From Megaleporinus macrocephalus (Eukaryota; Chordata; Actinopteri; Characiformes; Anostomidae): a stretch of 64,000 bases of DNA. This document shows, in pieces, positions 45,401 to 57,106 of this stretch; within the stretch, counting starts at the first letter, position 1, and every line of letters begins with the position of its first letter. The translations under genes were made by a program, and so were the position numbers. The stretch spans positions 2,625,637 to 2,689,636 of the forward strand of contig CM038704.1 in NCBI GenBank assembly GCA_021613375.1, given 5' to 3'. The notes beneath the pieces were generated by a model. That model did no database searches. It saw only the letters and a program-made list of their open reading frames with translations, and was not told where the DNA came from.

Positions 45401-46521
45401 AGACGGCTCTTCTCCCTCTCTCTCTCTCTCTCTCTCTCTCGCTCTCTCGCACTCTCGCACTCTCGCACTCTCTCGCTCTCTCATCCACACAAAACCACAG
45501 ATCCCTCACTTGAACTCTCGCTGGCACATGCTCGCGTATACGGATTTGCCACATTCCCACCAATAAACATACTTTTCCTGCACACGGCACATGCAAATGA
45601 AACCAAAACCCTTCCCGAGGACCCTCATTCATCCCGCATGCTCCCACAAAGGAGGTCCCCTGAGCGCTGCACTGAACAGCGACATGACAAAGAGGAGGAA
45701 TCAGCTACAATGTGCTCCATGTAAAGAGCCTAATGCCGGGGGTGGGGGGTGGGGGGTGGGGGGGGCGCCATGCATTATTCATGCGACGGCCGCGTCCGGG
45801 TCGCTGGCAAAACTCAAGTGCCAACTATTGAGCGCTCCGAGCAGCGAGCGGCCTCCATCGCCATGGTGATTAGCGGACGGCCGGGGACGGGTCGCGCTCC
45901 GGGGCGGGTTTGGGGTCGCGGGTTATTCTCCGGGCGATGAAAAGCGGGCACGTCTGAGCCGCCCCGTCACTATTGAGAGGACCCGCGGCCCTGGTGCTTC
46001 AATTAACCCACCGCTGAGAAGAGAGATGCCTCCTTATTTCCGAGCAGGGCTAATGATCTCCCGCATGCCGAGAGGAGACAAGCCATCGAGGGCGGAGGAG
46101 CCGGGCTAATGCCTCCGGAGGAGGCTGTGTACACAGCGCTTTAGCTTCGACGAGTCTTGAGGACGTTGAGAGCTGGAGTGAGAGGAGTGAGGGGGGTGGG
46201 GAGGGTGGGAATCTTACAGTGAGGAGAAGGCAGAGCGCATTAGACAGCATATACCGCAGTCTGGTGTTTGTCTGCGCAGTCGTGTGGTGAAAGGCCGAAC
46301 GTAAACAAGCTCTTCCATCCAGTCCGGCAGAAATGCCTCCACGTGCAAGCCACCCACGTCGTGGGAGAAGTTGACAGTCATCAAGAAATCGTTGGACTTG
46401 ATCACGCAATCAGTGCTAGAACCAGCAAGCTTTCACTATAACATGCTCTCCTGAGAATTCCCGAGAAGTTCTGAGAAGTTCACAGCCATAGCTGAAGCAG
46501 GATACTTGCCTAATATCACCA
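45401..46521. other. CpG-rich unique region with (TC)n
   Basis: A TC-rich microsatellite (45,411-45,485) is followed by GC-rich, non-repetitive DNA with an ATGCAAAT octamer (45,591-45,598) and GCATTATTCATGCGACGGCC near 45,770. No exon was recognised. Candidate regulatory DNA, on composition alone. Confidence 0.3.
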
Positions 46522-46758
46522 CTGTCCAAAGAAAACATTCAATTTAAATTTGTGTCAATTTTTATTTTCCAACTTCATTCAACCACAACACCTCATGTTT
46601 ACACTGTGTGAAGATTTCAACCTCAATGGACCAATAGAAACGCTCCAAAGTGGCTTGGAAATAATTCTGGTTCCATTGACTTCTATTGAACGTGAAGACA
46701 GTTTTTGCCCTCTGCTGTAAAGTTGCCATTTTGGAGGTGCTACTTTTCCTTTGGACAG
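46522..46758. mobile_element. MITE M2, inverted copy (237 bp)
   Basis: CTGTCCAAAGAAAA at the left and TTTTCCTTTGGACAG at the right are complementary apart from one inserted base. The body GGTTCCATTGACTTCTATTG and CCAATAGAAACGCTCC is the complement of the M2 body at 38,470-38,530. Diverged but complete. Confidence 0.8.
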
Positions 46759-47156
46759 CGACGACATGCTACACCGCTCGGAATCCTCAGCCAGAAAGGA
46801 GGCGGTCATACATACTGCATGCCTCCCTGAACTCCTCACCATGGACGTCCTTCGAGGCAAGGCTGATGAAAAGAGCCGGCTTTGGTCTTCAGAGCCTTTC
46901 TTTCAGCACGGCCTCCAACCATGTGAAGATTCCCGAAGACGGCGCGATCAACCGCGATCCCACAGACACACCTGAAAGCAAGCCCGGGTCCTCCAGCGGA
47001 GCGTCTGGGTCCATAAAAAAGAACCCAGCGAGGAACTTCCTGGAGCGATGTGGCTGCAGGAAGTCCCATGGCAGCAGCGGCACTTCAAACACTCGCAGTA
47101 TTCTCTTTCCCCCCGTGGGAAGTCATTATTGAGTTAGCGCTGCAGAGGCGTGCTTG

Positions 47157-47197
<41 letters not shown>

Positions 47198-48055
47198 TCT
47201 GCGGTGAGAGAATGCTTGCTTGCGGTGCAAACAAAAGCTCCTTTCGGGGCGAAGGATAATGTTGTACACAATTCAGTCATTAAGAATGGCACTGTTGTGG
47301 CTCGCCTTAATTAACCGAGGAGGGGCGCCTTTCAAGGTCGGGAGAGCGAGAGCGCGGGAGAGAAGAGAGGGAATAAAACGAGCCGCACCAGAGGCAGGCT
47401 GTGAGGAGCGGGGAGACCTTGATGTCTGGCGAACGGAAGGTTGAACTCGCGGCAAATTGCGTGTGTAGTTCACGCCGAGACTCCGGGACACCTCTTCATT
47501 AGGTGGCTTCCTTAGATGAACAAATCAAACGCACATGAGGATGAAATGCACCTCCGCTTTGAAGGACTTAATCACTCTCAGAGCCCGGCGGAGCGCTGTA
47601 CACAGGCCAGCCGAACGCCCAACACGTTTTGAGCGGCCGCTCAGACGTGATCCATGCTTTTGTGTGTCTGCCTGAAAATGAAATCATCAGGGTGAACACA
47701 TCAGATCACGTGACGTGACAGTGCACGTTGCTGGAAGGCAGCTCTGGAAGCCTAACTAGAGTCAGTTCCAATGAGAGTCCAAGATGTGCATCCATCATTT
47801 AGCAACAAGCCACATCTTTATGTAAATGAATTATAATGTGGTTCTAAATGATGGGGTCCCTCAACTTCTTTTGGGGTACAAGCCTCTCTGAACTCATTCC
47901 TAGCAGTACTACGTTCTTCTTATCAACCATGTTCAACCCTTTATCAACCATCTATAGTGAAACTCTCACTATGGGTAAGCCTTATGGGGAGTTTGTTGTT
48001 TGCCACAGCTTTCTGTAAAAATCCCATTATAAACTAGAGAAGTGTATGTCCAGAG
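46759..48055. other. No gene recognised; (TC)n at 47,159-47,193
   Basis: CpG-containing unique sequence. A 148-codon frame (46,686-47,132) begins inside MITE M2 and has no recognisable domain, so it is not called. Confidence 0.4.
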
Positions 48056-48212
48056 GGAAACACAGGATGGTTGCTCATAAACGACAAATAGAGGAGTGCA
48101 GGTCAGTATGTCTGTGAATTAGTGTTTGAGGATCTGCTCTGAGTGAGTACAGGCAGTTTGGAAGCTGTAGGTTAGATGAAACCATGAGGTTTAGATTTGG
48201 CCAAAAATGAAT
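48056..48212 (-). repeat. Copy of the ~155-bp dispersed repeat
   Basis: CGACAAATAGAGGAGTGCAG, GTCAGTATGTCTGTGAATTA, GAGTGAGTACAGGCAGTTTG and AAGCTGTAGGTTAGATGAAA match one unit of 12,250-12,505. Confidence 0.75.
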
Positions 48213-48214
48213 GG

Positions 48215-48955
48215 GACGGTGGTGTAGTGGTTAGTACGGTGGTGTAGTGGTTAGTATGGTGGTGTAGTGGTTAGTACGATGGTGTAGTGGTTAGTATGGT
48301 GGTGTAGTGGTCAGTACGGTGGTGTAGTGGTTAGTATGGTGGTGTAGTGGTTAGTATGGTGGTGTAGTGGTTAGTATGGTGGTGTAGTGGTTAGTACGGT
48401 GGTGTAGTGGTTAGTACGGTGGTGTAGTGGTTAGTACGGTGGTGTAGTGGTTAGTACGATGGTGTAGTGGTTAGTATGGTGGTGTAGTGGTCAGTACGGT
48501 GGTGTAGTGGTTAGTATGGTGGTGTAGTGGTTAGTATGGTGGTGTAGTGGTTAGTACGGTGGTGTAGTGGTTAGTACGGTGGTGTAGTGGTTAGTACGGT
48601 GGTGTAGTGGTTAGTACGGTGGTGTAGTGGTTAGTATGGTGGTGTAGTGGTTAGTACGGTGGTGTAGTGGTTAGTACGGTGGTGTAGTGGTCAGTACGGT
48701 GGTGTAGTGGTCAGTACGGTGGTGTAGTGGTCAGTACGGTGGTGTAGTGGTTAGTACGGTGGTGTAGTGGTTAGTACGGTGGTGTAGTGGTTAGTACGGT
48801 GGTGTAGTGGTTAGTACGGTGGTGTAGTGGTCAGTATGGTGGTGTAGTGGTTAGTATGGTATTGTAGTGGTTAGCATGGTGTAGCCCGCCTTCACCCAAT
48901 GATGCCGGGATTGGCTCCAGCCCCTCCGTGAGCGGAGGATAATAGATGGGTGGGT
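48215..48955 (+). repeat. 20-bp A-box minisatellite, ~33 units, with SINE-like tail
   Basis: The unit is GGTGGTGTAGTGGTTAGTAC (C/T variants) from 48,215 to about 48,880. Each contains TGGTGTAGTGG, an exact match to the Pol III A-box consensus TRGYNNARNGG. The array is followed by CACCCAATGATGCCGGGATT and GGCTCCAGCCCC, the 3' part of SINE-like repeat S1. The array therefore appears to be the amplified A-box head of an S1 copy with its middle deleted. No B box is present between. Confidence 0.9.
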
Positions 48956-49078
48956 TCTTTGTTTGGCTTTAGGTCCTGTTGTGCTGTTTGCTGTGAAGGA
49001 GAAGTAACGATTAACCATTACTTGCACATGGAAACACCAAAATGGTGACACTGGTAGCATTCGTTGGTAGAATTCATG

Positions 49079-49345
49079 GGTCCGTCTCAAAACCTACTCA
49101 CAGTACAGCTCTCGACATGCAGACTGTCTACTGAGGTTCCTCCCATTGGCTGAGATGTAAGGAAGCAACGAACAGTTCCTTAGCTGATCCCTTAGACAAT
49201 CCCATGATGCAACACAAGCTACACTTTTTCCAAAACTCGTGTCTGTTTCACTCCTCCAGAAAATAAAAACCCATCACAACTGCAATAGAACCCACAGGAG
49301 GAGAATCCATGGAGCTGAAACGCTGAGAAGACTCGAACACCCACA
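49079..49345. mobile_element. Partial MITE M1 copy
   Basis: CCGTCTCAAAACCTACTCAC, GACATGCAGACTGTCTACTG, GACAATCCCATGATGCAACA and CCATGGAGCTGAAACGCTGA are diverged M1 blocks. The right terminus with the 28-bp motif is missing. Confidence 0.65.
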
Positions 49346-49635
49346 AAGGACAAACTTGGCGGCTGCTAGTGTGAATGTACAATAACAAGGGCTTCCCAAC
49401 TGAACCCAACTGAGCATCTATGGGACCACCGGGATGGTGGTGTTGGCTCTATGGATCCTCCTCCACGCTCCCTCCAGCAGCTGTGGGATGCACTGCAGTC
49501 AGCATGATACCTCCAGATACCTGTGACCACCTACCAGGACCTTATTGAATCTCCCAGTCTGTCTAGCTGCTGTCTGTGCTTCACACGGCGGTCACTCTGA
49601 ATATTAGCTGGTGGTCATAATAATGTGACTCCACT
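49346..49635 (+). pseudogene. Tc1/mariner-like 3' relic
   Basis: Blocks such as CTCCCTCCAGCAGCTGTGGG, ACCTACCAGGACCTTATTGA and GTGGTCATAATAATGTGACT are the degraded transposase C-terminus and terminal repeat of the family whose other end is at 33,586. The frame is broken. Confidence 0.55.
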
Positions 49636-49639
49636 GTGT

Positions 49640-51637
49640 ATGTGTTTTAGGTCATGTTACACTAACAAGGTTCAAGGCAGTAGCCAATGTGTGCACATAA
49701 CAGCTCATTATGTGGTATTAGCTCCAGAGCGCTACTCTATAACACCCCAGACAGTTTATATTAACACAGTGAGTCATGTATCGACTATGCGAGCATGCTG
49801 ACCCCCATGCTGAGCGTGAGCGCGATCCATTTATCCTCCCGAGCCCTGAGACCAAAATCTCCTCCTCTTATAAACAGTGAGAAATTTCCATCCCCACTCA
49901 ATACAGCCCACTCAAACCAGACTGCTCGTGTGCACTAGGGGTTCAGGGTCGAGAGACAACAGGATAGATTTGATGGACGACTACCCAGTTAAACGGTAAT
50001 AGGGTGGTTGTGGAGGTCAGTGTGTATTTAGAACTCAGTATTAAAAACTGATTATCTTGCTGGAGCTGCGCTCATTTACTTGCACTCATTAACATTTACT
50101 GAAACCAATCTATGGGATGTAAGACGAGTGTACGCTGCCACGCTAATGAAAAATGGCACGAGCTGGCGGTGAAGGAGGGTCTGCTCATACAGACAGCTGC
50201 CAACGCTGTGGTGGTCAGACACAACAGTCAGTTTTAACGTTGTAAAAATCTATATATAAAATATATAAATATATAATATATAAAACAGGCTGTAGTTTGT
50301 ACTGAACTATCATGCGTGGGCACAGTGTGGTTAGAGGAGTTGCTCAGTACTCGGCGCGCAGCATGTTATTCTGAATGAAGCAGCTTTGAATGCAGCTGTC
50401 CACAGACAGAGCTGTCTGCAGGGGCTGTGTTTCAAATGGCATCACAGAAAGAGGAGTTTCATACAGTTCAAACATTTCCTGAATCAAAAGAGTCCACCCT
50501 TTCATTACACCCAATCCTGAGTCTGTACGTCACTCACATCCGGAGTTATGAGCCTATCAAAAATGAGCAACCCAGTCTGCCTCGCTTATCTGACTGGTGG
50601 ATTCGTGTGTCTGTCACCAGCCTCTCATCTGTAATTGGCGGATTTGTGTGTCTGTCATCTGTGTTTTGTGTGAAGCTGACCAATGGGCTTTCAGGAAATC
50701 GCTAAACAACCGCTGACACACAGAACAAATAAGAGGAAATAGTGTATGTAGTTAGTTTTTTATTCTGTATGTTTTTAATGATTTTATATGTTAAAGTAAG
50801 CATTTACTAATAAACAGATAATAGACTTTTATACAGTAAACATTTACTAATAAACAGTAATTTTGTTATGTTTATGTTCTGTTTATGGCTGTTGTATCAA
50901 GTAGAAATAACTAAATAAATTCTATGCAATAAACGCTTTTACAGAAATTTATTTTAGACATTTATTTTACATTTGTATACAATTTTACTCATACATTCAA
51001 CTACTGATGTGAAGCTAAGACTCTGGTAAATCAAATTCAAGCACGATAATAGTTTGTTCACAAAAGTAAGATATACTTTTTTACAAGATAAATGAAGAAT
51101 TTTAAAATCGGACAATTTTTTTAGGTTTAGGAGCAGATTATCTCTTCATACTTCCTCCAGGTCACTTATTTCCTCATTATTGAGACAGCTGTTCTGAATA
51201 TTTTGATATAAAATATGTGGGTATTATGTTACATGCAAGTGCCTTTAAAGGCAAAATTAAGAAAATATTCAAAAACTGAGATAATGAGAACCCATAGGGT
51301 TAAAAACGTGAGCGATGTGGTTCCTGCTGTCACTGTGCTACAGAGACTTTGTCTGAAGAAGACAGGTGAGGATCAAAACTATGAAATGTACATTACCTAC
51401 AGCTGTTCTAAAACAAAACCCTTCTTACTCAAGCCAAGGTAACTAAGGCAACTAGCATAATTAATCAAAGCATGTCATGTAATGATTAAGGTGCGTTACA
51501 CTCATATACATGCACAACTATTTAATTCCAATAATTCTGTGCTATCAGACTTTGTATCAGCGAGTGCTATCGGCGATGTACTGTTTAGGAAAAATAGTAT
51601 CAGTGCATCCCAATTTAAAATAACGTACTAGAAATAC
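49640..51637. other. No gene recognised; weak candidate exon at 51,292-51,365
   Basis: AT-rich, mostly unique sequence. At 51,292-51,365 a short open segment (VSDVVPAVTVLQRLCLKKT) ends in ACAG/GTGAGG, a good donor, and is preceded by CCCATAG without a pyrimidine tract. The product is not recognised and the segment is probably chance. Confidence 0.3.
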
Positions 51638-52683
51638 GGGCTGTGTCTCAAATCCTACTAAGCTCCTACATAGGCAGCATTTTACATCATAGTATGCGCT
51701 CCCGACATGTAGACTGTCCCAATTCTTACATGCCTTAAACATACTGTCTACTGAGGAACCTTATTTAGACCTGATTTTAAAGAAGCATCAAACGCTTCCT
51801 CAGCCACTAAGACAATCCCATGATGCACCGCAGGCTAATCTACGAGCAGTGAAGTGGTTTTAAAATGTGAGTTATTTTGATTCTCTGGAGTTTTAATGTG
51901 TTTCTGGTCATATAATCACACAAAACAGTATTTTATTATCAACTCTGTAACGAGTCCTTCACCATTTACACTTTATACTCCAGACATTAGCATTTATGCT
52001 AGCGGATTTTTAAGCCTCTGGCTATTGTTTTGGAGGCCGGCCGGTAGCTTAGCAACCAGCTAAACCACCGGTGGCGTGCTGCAGTGGGCGGGAACAAGCC
52101 GTGACGCAGTCTCTCTCTAACTAGAGCGTCTCAGTAATCTGTTTTATGAGGAGAGATGAGGAGAGAACACTGATACTTACACACTCACTACCTAGACAGC
52201 CTACTTACACACTCACTACCTAGACAGCCTACTTACACACTCACTACCTAGACAGCCTACTTACACACTCACTACCTAGACAGCCTACTTACACACTCAC
52301 TACCTAGACAGCCTACTTAGACACTCAGTACCTAGACAGCCTACTTACACACTCACTACCTAGACAGCCTACTTACACACTCACTACCTAGACAGCCTAC
52401 TTACACACTCACTACCTAGACAGCCTACTTACACACTCACTACCTAGACAGCCTACTTACACACTCACTACCTAGACAGCCTACTTACACACTCACTACC
52501 TAGACAGCCTACTTACACACTCACTACCTAGACAGCCTACTTAGACACTCAGTACCTAGACAGCCTACTTACACACTCACTACCTAGACAGCCTACTTAC
52601 ACACTCACTACCTAGACAGCCTACTTAGACACTCACTACCTAGACAGCCTACTTACACTGTCTCAGGGTTTGAGACAGACCCG
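51638..52683. mobile_element. MITE M1, full copy with expanded 28-bp array (~17 units)
   Basis: The left end GGGCTGTGTCTCAAATCCTA and right end AGGGTTTGAGACAGACCC are complementary. The 500-bp interior is nearly identical to the copy at 32,921-33,588. The 28-bp motif (CTTACACACTCACTACCTAGACAGCCTA) runs from about 52,171 to 52,655, some 17 copies against four in the sister copy. Variant units with TTAGACACTCAGTACC recur at intervals, hinting at block duplication within the array. Confidence 0.9.
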
Positions 52684-52888
52684 CGGAGAGGCTTATTTTC
52701 TAAAATATACTTCTGTTAAAGACTAGAGGAGGTAAGGAAAACTTGAACGCCAGATTCGTTGAAATAAATGAAAAGCCTCAACGTGATTCACAGAACAAGG
52801 TAGACAGTAATTCTGTGAACGAGATCTTTGTAATCCGTCCTGTGCAGCATTCCCTTTCAACCTTTTCCAGGAAAAGAAAATACTTTGT

Positions 52889-53604
52889 TTCCAACTATTC
52901 AAACGAACATCCTTGCAGCTTGAACCGCGTCCCACAAAGCATTATTTTCCTTTCACAGCTATTGAAGCTGCTGTTTTCAAGCGTTATTTATCTAATAGAC
53001 TCAAACTGAGGAAAAGATACTCTATCAAAACTACATCTACATCTACTTCATTACCACAACAACTCATGCAGACAAGTTGGTGACGTCTGGACACCAATCA
53101 AATCTGATCACCCACAAATAAAAGTGTGACAGATCTGACTTGAGAAACAAGTTCCATCTGCTTGCAGTCTGAACCATGGGAGTAGATTTACACATGGATG
53201 GTTGGGGCATGTCCCCACCAATATTTTGTGAGGATTTATTTGTCCCAACCAATAATTTGGGAGGAAAGAAGTGTCCTAACCAATATTTTGGGAGGATGGA
53301 ATTGTCCCTACCAATATTTTGGGAGGATTGATTTGTCCCAACCAATAATTTGGGAGGAAAGAAGTGTCCTAACCAATGTTTTGTGAGGATGGAATTGTCC
53401 CTACCAATATTTTAGGATAAGAGGATTGTCCCAACCAGTATTTTGGGAGCACAGAATTTCCAACTATTCAAACGAACATCCTCGCAGCTTGAACCGCGTC
53501 CCACAAAGCATTCTTTTCCTTTCACAGCTATTGAAGCTGCTGTTTTCAAGCGTTATTTATCTAATAGACTCAAACTGAGAAAAAGATACTCTATCAAAAC
53601 AAAC
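52889..53604. repeat. 143-bp direct repeat flanking a short 31-bp array
   Basis: CCAACTATTCAAACGAACAT to AAAAGATACTCTATCAAAAC occurs at about 52,889-53,032 and again at 53,459-53,604 with few differences. Between them lies about 425 bp: a unique lead (CATCTACTTCATTACCACAA to GATGGTTGGGGCATGTCC) and about eight 31-bp units (CCAATATTTTGGGAGGATGG). The same lead plus array begins at 54,955, so the insert is a copy of that locus or the reverse. Confidence 0.85.
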
Positions 53605-54768
53605 CCATCACTCCAACAGGCCTTTCAATTCAGGTGACCACCCGAAGCCAATTTCCACTCGAGTTCCTTCACTGCTTCGGAACATGGACCTTTTAATGCA
53701 AGCACTGACGTTTCCCACAATTCCCCAACAAATTCTGATCTAACATCATCTGACAACGCCTAATTAAATTCCGGAGGGGGGTGGGGGCGATAGTGGACTG
53801 ACCACTACTGAATCCCAGACCACTGCAGGCCACCGTTTTCGCGGCCCCCCTTGGACTGCCGCTGAGAAGCCCCAGTCCCCTGAGGGTAACGCTTGGCCGG
53901 CCACCAAGTTTCGGACAATGCGCCGGTTCTCTTCGCGCGAAAGAATGGGTCTGCTTAAAGCCTGACCCTGAAATCCAGCTCCTACAGGTTGCCATGGTTG
54001 CCCGTCGGAATCGAATTGAGCCAATTTAGGAGTTGGGACACAATCGGAGACGGTGAGGCAAAACTCCAGACGAGGACAAGCGAACGATGGCAACAAGGAG
54101 AACAGAGCTCATCTTATCTGGCTGGCTGAACCGGCTGGATCCACGCTGGAGTCGCTCCAACAGCTTGGACGGGTGTTTGGTTGGGGGGGGGTGGAGGTGG
54201 GTGAAGGGAGGGATAAATAAATAAATAAATAAATGAAGTGCTGGTTGTCTTTGCAGTCTGGCACGGTTGCTGGGAAGGCTTGGCATCTGGACAGCTCACT
54301 AAAGCCACAGTGAAATGAAGAGCGCGAGCGAGCCTCTGGTCCCTGCCTGCTCTCTTCTGGACGTAATTGATAGCAGAGGTTCCACCGCCGCAAGCCGTCT
54401 TCCAGACCAGAGAAAAGCAAACACGCTCCAAAGGAACGGGGCTGCGACGTCGAAGCGAAACGAGCGCTGGATGCCTAAAGGTCTGTCAGTCGCAACAAGC
54501 CGTAGCGCCGGCTCGCTCCTTTTCCTTGACAGCCGAATTCACACATCCCAGCGGCCGGAGATGACAGCCTGAAATGCTACGTGATGCTTGAAAGCAGCGG
54601 CAGCTTCTTTCTCCTTTCACGCGTTTGAATGCTTCCCTTCAGTAGTGGGAGGTATACAGGACTGTCCCCATTACGCTGGTTTTGGGGGGCTCAGGAGCTT
54701 TGGCAGTAATCAATAGCTTTGCCCTGGGGGTGGGGGTGGGGGGGTTGCCTCAGGAAGTCAAAGGTACC
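53605..54768. other. GC-rich unique sequence; (AATA)n at 54,215-54,236
   Basis: No exon recognised. Overlapping frames on both strands (53,693-54,572) mirror each other. Several CpGs. Nothing else is seen. Confidence 0.35.
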
Positions 54769-54930
54769 AAAGGTATCAAAAGAATCTACATTCATTACTC
54801 AGGTAGAAGTATAGATACTAGGGTTTAAAAATACTTCTGTTGAAGTTAAAGTATCAACTCAAGCTTTTTACTCCAGTAAAACTGCTTTCAGAACTACTTA
54901 AAGTATAAAAGTAAAAGTAATGCCTCCTGT
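54769..54930. mobile_element. Truncated copy of the hAT-type element
   Basis: Begins CAAAGGTATCA and continues ATTACTCAGGTAGAAGTATA, AGGGTTTAAAAATACTTCTG and AAAGTATAAAAGTAAAAGTA, matching 26,826-26,965. There is no 36-bp array and no right end. This is the unexpanded reference for the left half only. Confidence 0.8.
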
Positions 54931-54954
54931 GTATAAAAGCCACGTCACCTGCGT

Positions 54955-57106
54955 AGCTACATCTACATCTACTTCATTACCACAACAACTCATGCATACA
55001 AGTTGGTGACGTCTGGACACCAATCAAATCTGATCACTCACAAATAAAAGTGTGACAGATCTGACTTGAGAAACAAGTTCCATCTGCTTGCAGTCTGAAC
55101 CATGGGAGTAGATTTACACATGGATGGTTGGGGCATGTCCCCACCAATATTTTGGGAGGATTGATTTGTCCCAACCAATAATTTAGGAGAAAAAAAGAAG
55201 TGTGCTAACCAATATTTTGGGAGAATGGAATTGTCCCAACCAATATTTTGGGAGGATGGAATTGTCCCCACCAATATTTTGGGAGGATTGATTTGTCCCA
55301 ACCAATAATTTAGGAGGAAAGAAGTGTCCTAACCAATATTTTGGGAGAATGAAATTGTCCCAACCAATATTTTGGGAGGATATAATTGTCCCAACCAATG
55401 TTTTGTGAGGATGGAATTGTCCCTATCGATATTTTAGGAGAACAGTATTGTTGCATCTAGTATTTTGGAACTGTCCCAACCAATATTTTGGGAGGATGGA
55501 ATTGTCCCTACAAATACTTTGGGAGAATGGAATTGTCCCTACAAATACTTTGGGAGAATGGAACTGTCCCAACCAATATTTGGGAGGATGGAATTGTCCC
55601 TACAAATACTTTGGGAGAATGGAATTGTCCCTACAAATACTTTGGGAGAATGGAACTGTCCCAACCAATATTTGGGAGGATTGATTTGTCCCAACCAATG
55701 TTTTGTGAGGATGGAATTATCCCTATCAATATTTTAGGAGAACAGTATTGTTGCATCTAGTATTTTGGAACTGTCCCTACAAATACTTTGGGAGAATGGA
55801 ATTGTCCCTACAAATATTTTGGGAGAATGGAACTGTCCCAACCAATATTTTGGGAGAATGGAACTGTCCCTACAAATACTTTGGGAGAATGGAATTGTCC
55901 CTACAAATACTTTGGGAGAATGGAATTGTCCCTACAAATATTTTGGGAGAATGGAATTGTCCCTACAAATATTTTGGGAGAATGGAACTGTCCCAACCAA
56001 TATTTTGGGAGGATAAAATTGTCCCGACTAGTATTTTGAGAGGACAGAATTGTCCCTACCAATATTTTGAGAGGACAGAATTGTCCCAACCAATATTTTT
56101 GGAGAACAGAATTGTTGCAACCCATATTTTAGGAGGAAGGAATTGTCCCTACCAATATTTGGGAGGATGGAATTGTCCCTACAAATACTTTGGGAGAATG
56201 GAATTGTCCCTACAAATACTTTGGGAGAATGGAACTGTCCCAACCAATATTTGGGAGGATTGATTTGTCCCAACCAATGTTTTGTGAGGATGGAATTGTC
56301 CCTATCGATATTTTAGGAGAACAGTATTGTTGCATCTAGTATTTTGGAACTGTCCCAACCAATATTTTGGGAGGATGGAATTGTCCCTACAAATACTTTG
56401 GGAGAATGGAATTGTCCCTACAAATACTTTGGGAGAATGGAACTGTCCCTACAAATACTTTGGGAGAATGGAACTGTCCCAACCAATATTTGGGAGGATG
56501 GAATTGTCCCTACAAATACTTTGGGAGAATGGAATTGTCCCTACAAATACTTTGGGAGAATGGAACTGTCCCAACCAATATTTGGGAGGATTGATTTGTC
56601 CCAACCAATGTTTTGTGAGGATGGAATTATCCCTATCAATATTTTAGGAGAACAGTATTGTTGCATCTAGTATTTTGGAACTGTCCCTACAAATACTTTG
56701 GGAGAATGGAATTGTCCCTACAAATATTTTGGGAGAATGGAACTGTCCCAACCAATATTTTGGGAGAATGGAACTGTCCCTACAAATACTTTGGGAGAAT
56801 GGAATTGTCCCTACAAATACTTTGGGAGAATGGAATTGTCCCTACAAATATTTTGGGAGAATGGAATTGTCCCTACAAATATTTTGGGAGAATGGAACTG
56901 TCCCAACCAATATTTTGGGAGGATAAAATTGTCCCGACTAGTATTTTGAGAGGACAGAATTGTCCCTACCAATATTTTAGGAGTACAATTGTTGTAACCA
57001 ATATTTTGAGAGGACAGAATTGTCCCAACCAATATTTTTGGAGAACAGAATTGTTGCAACCCATATTTTAGGAGGAAGGAATTGTCCCTACCAATATTTG
57101 AAGGTA
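54955..57106. repeat. 31-bp minisatellite with ~0.9-kb higher-order repeat
   Basis: After a 180-bp lead shared with 53,034-53,215, about 64 units of GGAATTGTCCCAACCAATAT with TTTGGGAGGAT (31 bp, some 30) run from 55,137 to 57,106. The rare marker AACAGTATTGTTGCATCTAG occurs at about 55,441, 55,741, 56,320 and 56,651. Spacings 55,441 to 56,320 (879) and 55,741 to 56,651 (910) show a duplicated block. Tryptophan-rich open frames (GRMELSLQILWENG) are artefacts of the 31-bp period. Confidence 0.95.

Noticed and set aside
46686..47132. 148-codon plus-strand frame
   Set aside because: It begins inside MITE M2 and has no domain or splice support.
48215..48880. Possible tRNA gene cluster because of A-box sequence
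   Set aside because: Units are only 20 bp, with no B box, anticodon arm or acceptor stem. They are A-box fragments from a SINE head.
52171..52655. CRISPR-like direct repeats
   Set aside because: Units are contiguous without unique spacers and lie in a eukaryotic MITE. There are no cas genes.
55448..57071. Tryptophan-rich repeat proteins (GRMELSLQILWENG)
   Set aside because: The 31-bp period cycles through all three frames, so all frames give the same peptide. This is a repeat artefact.
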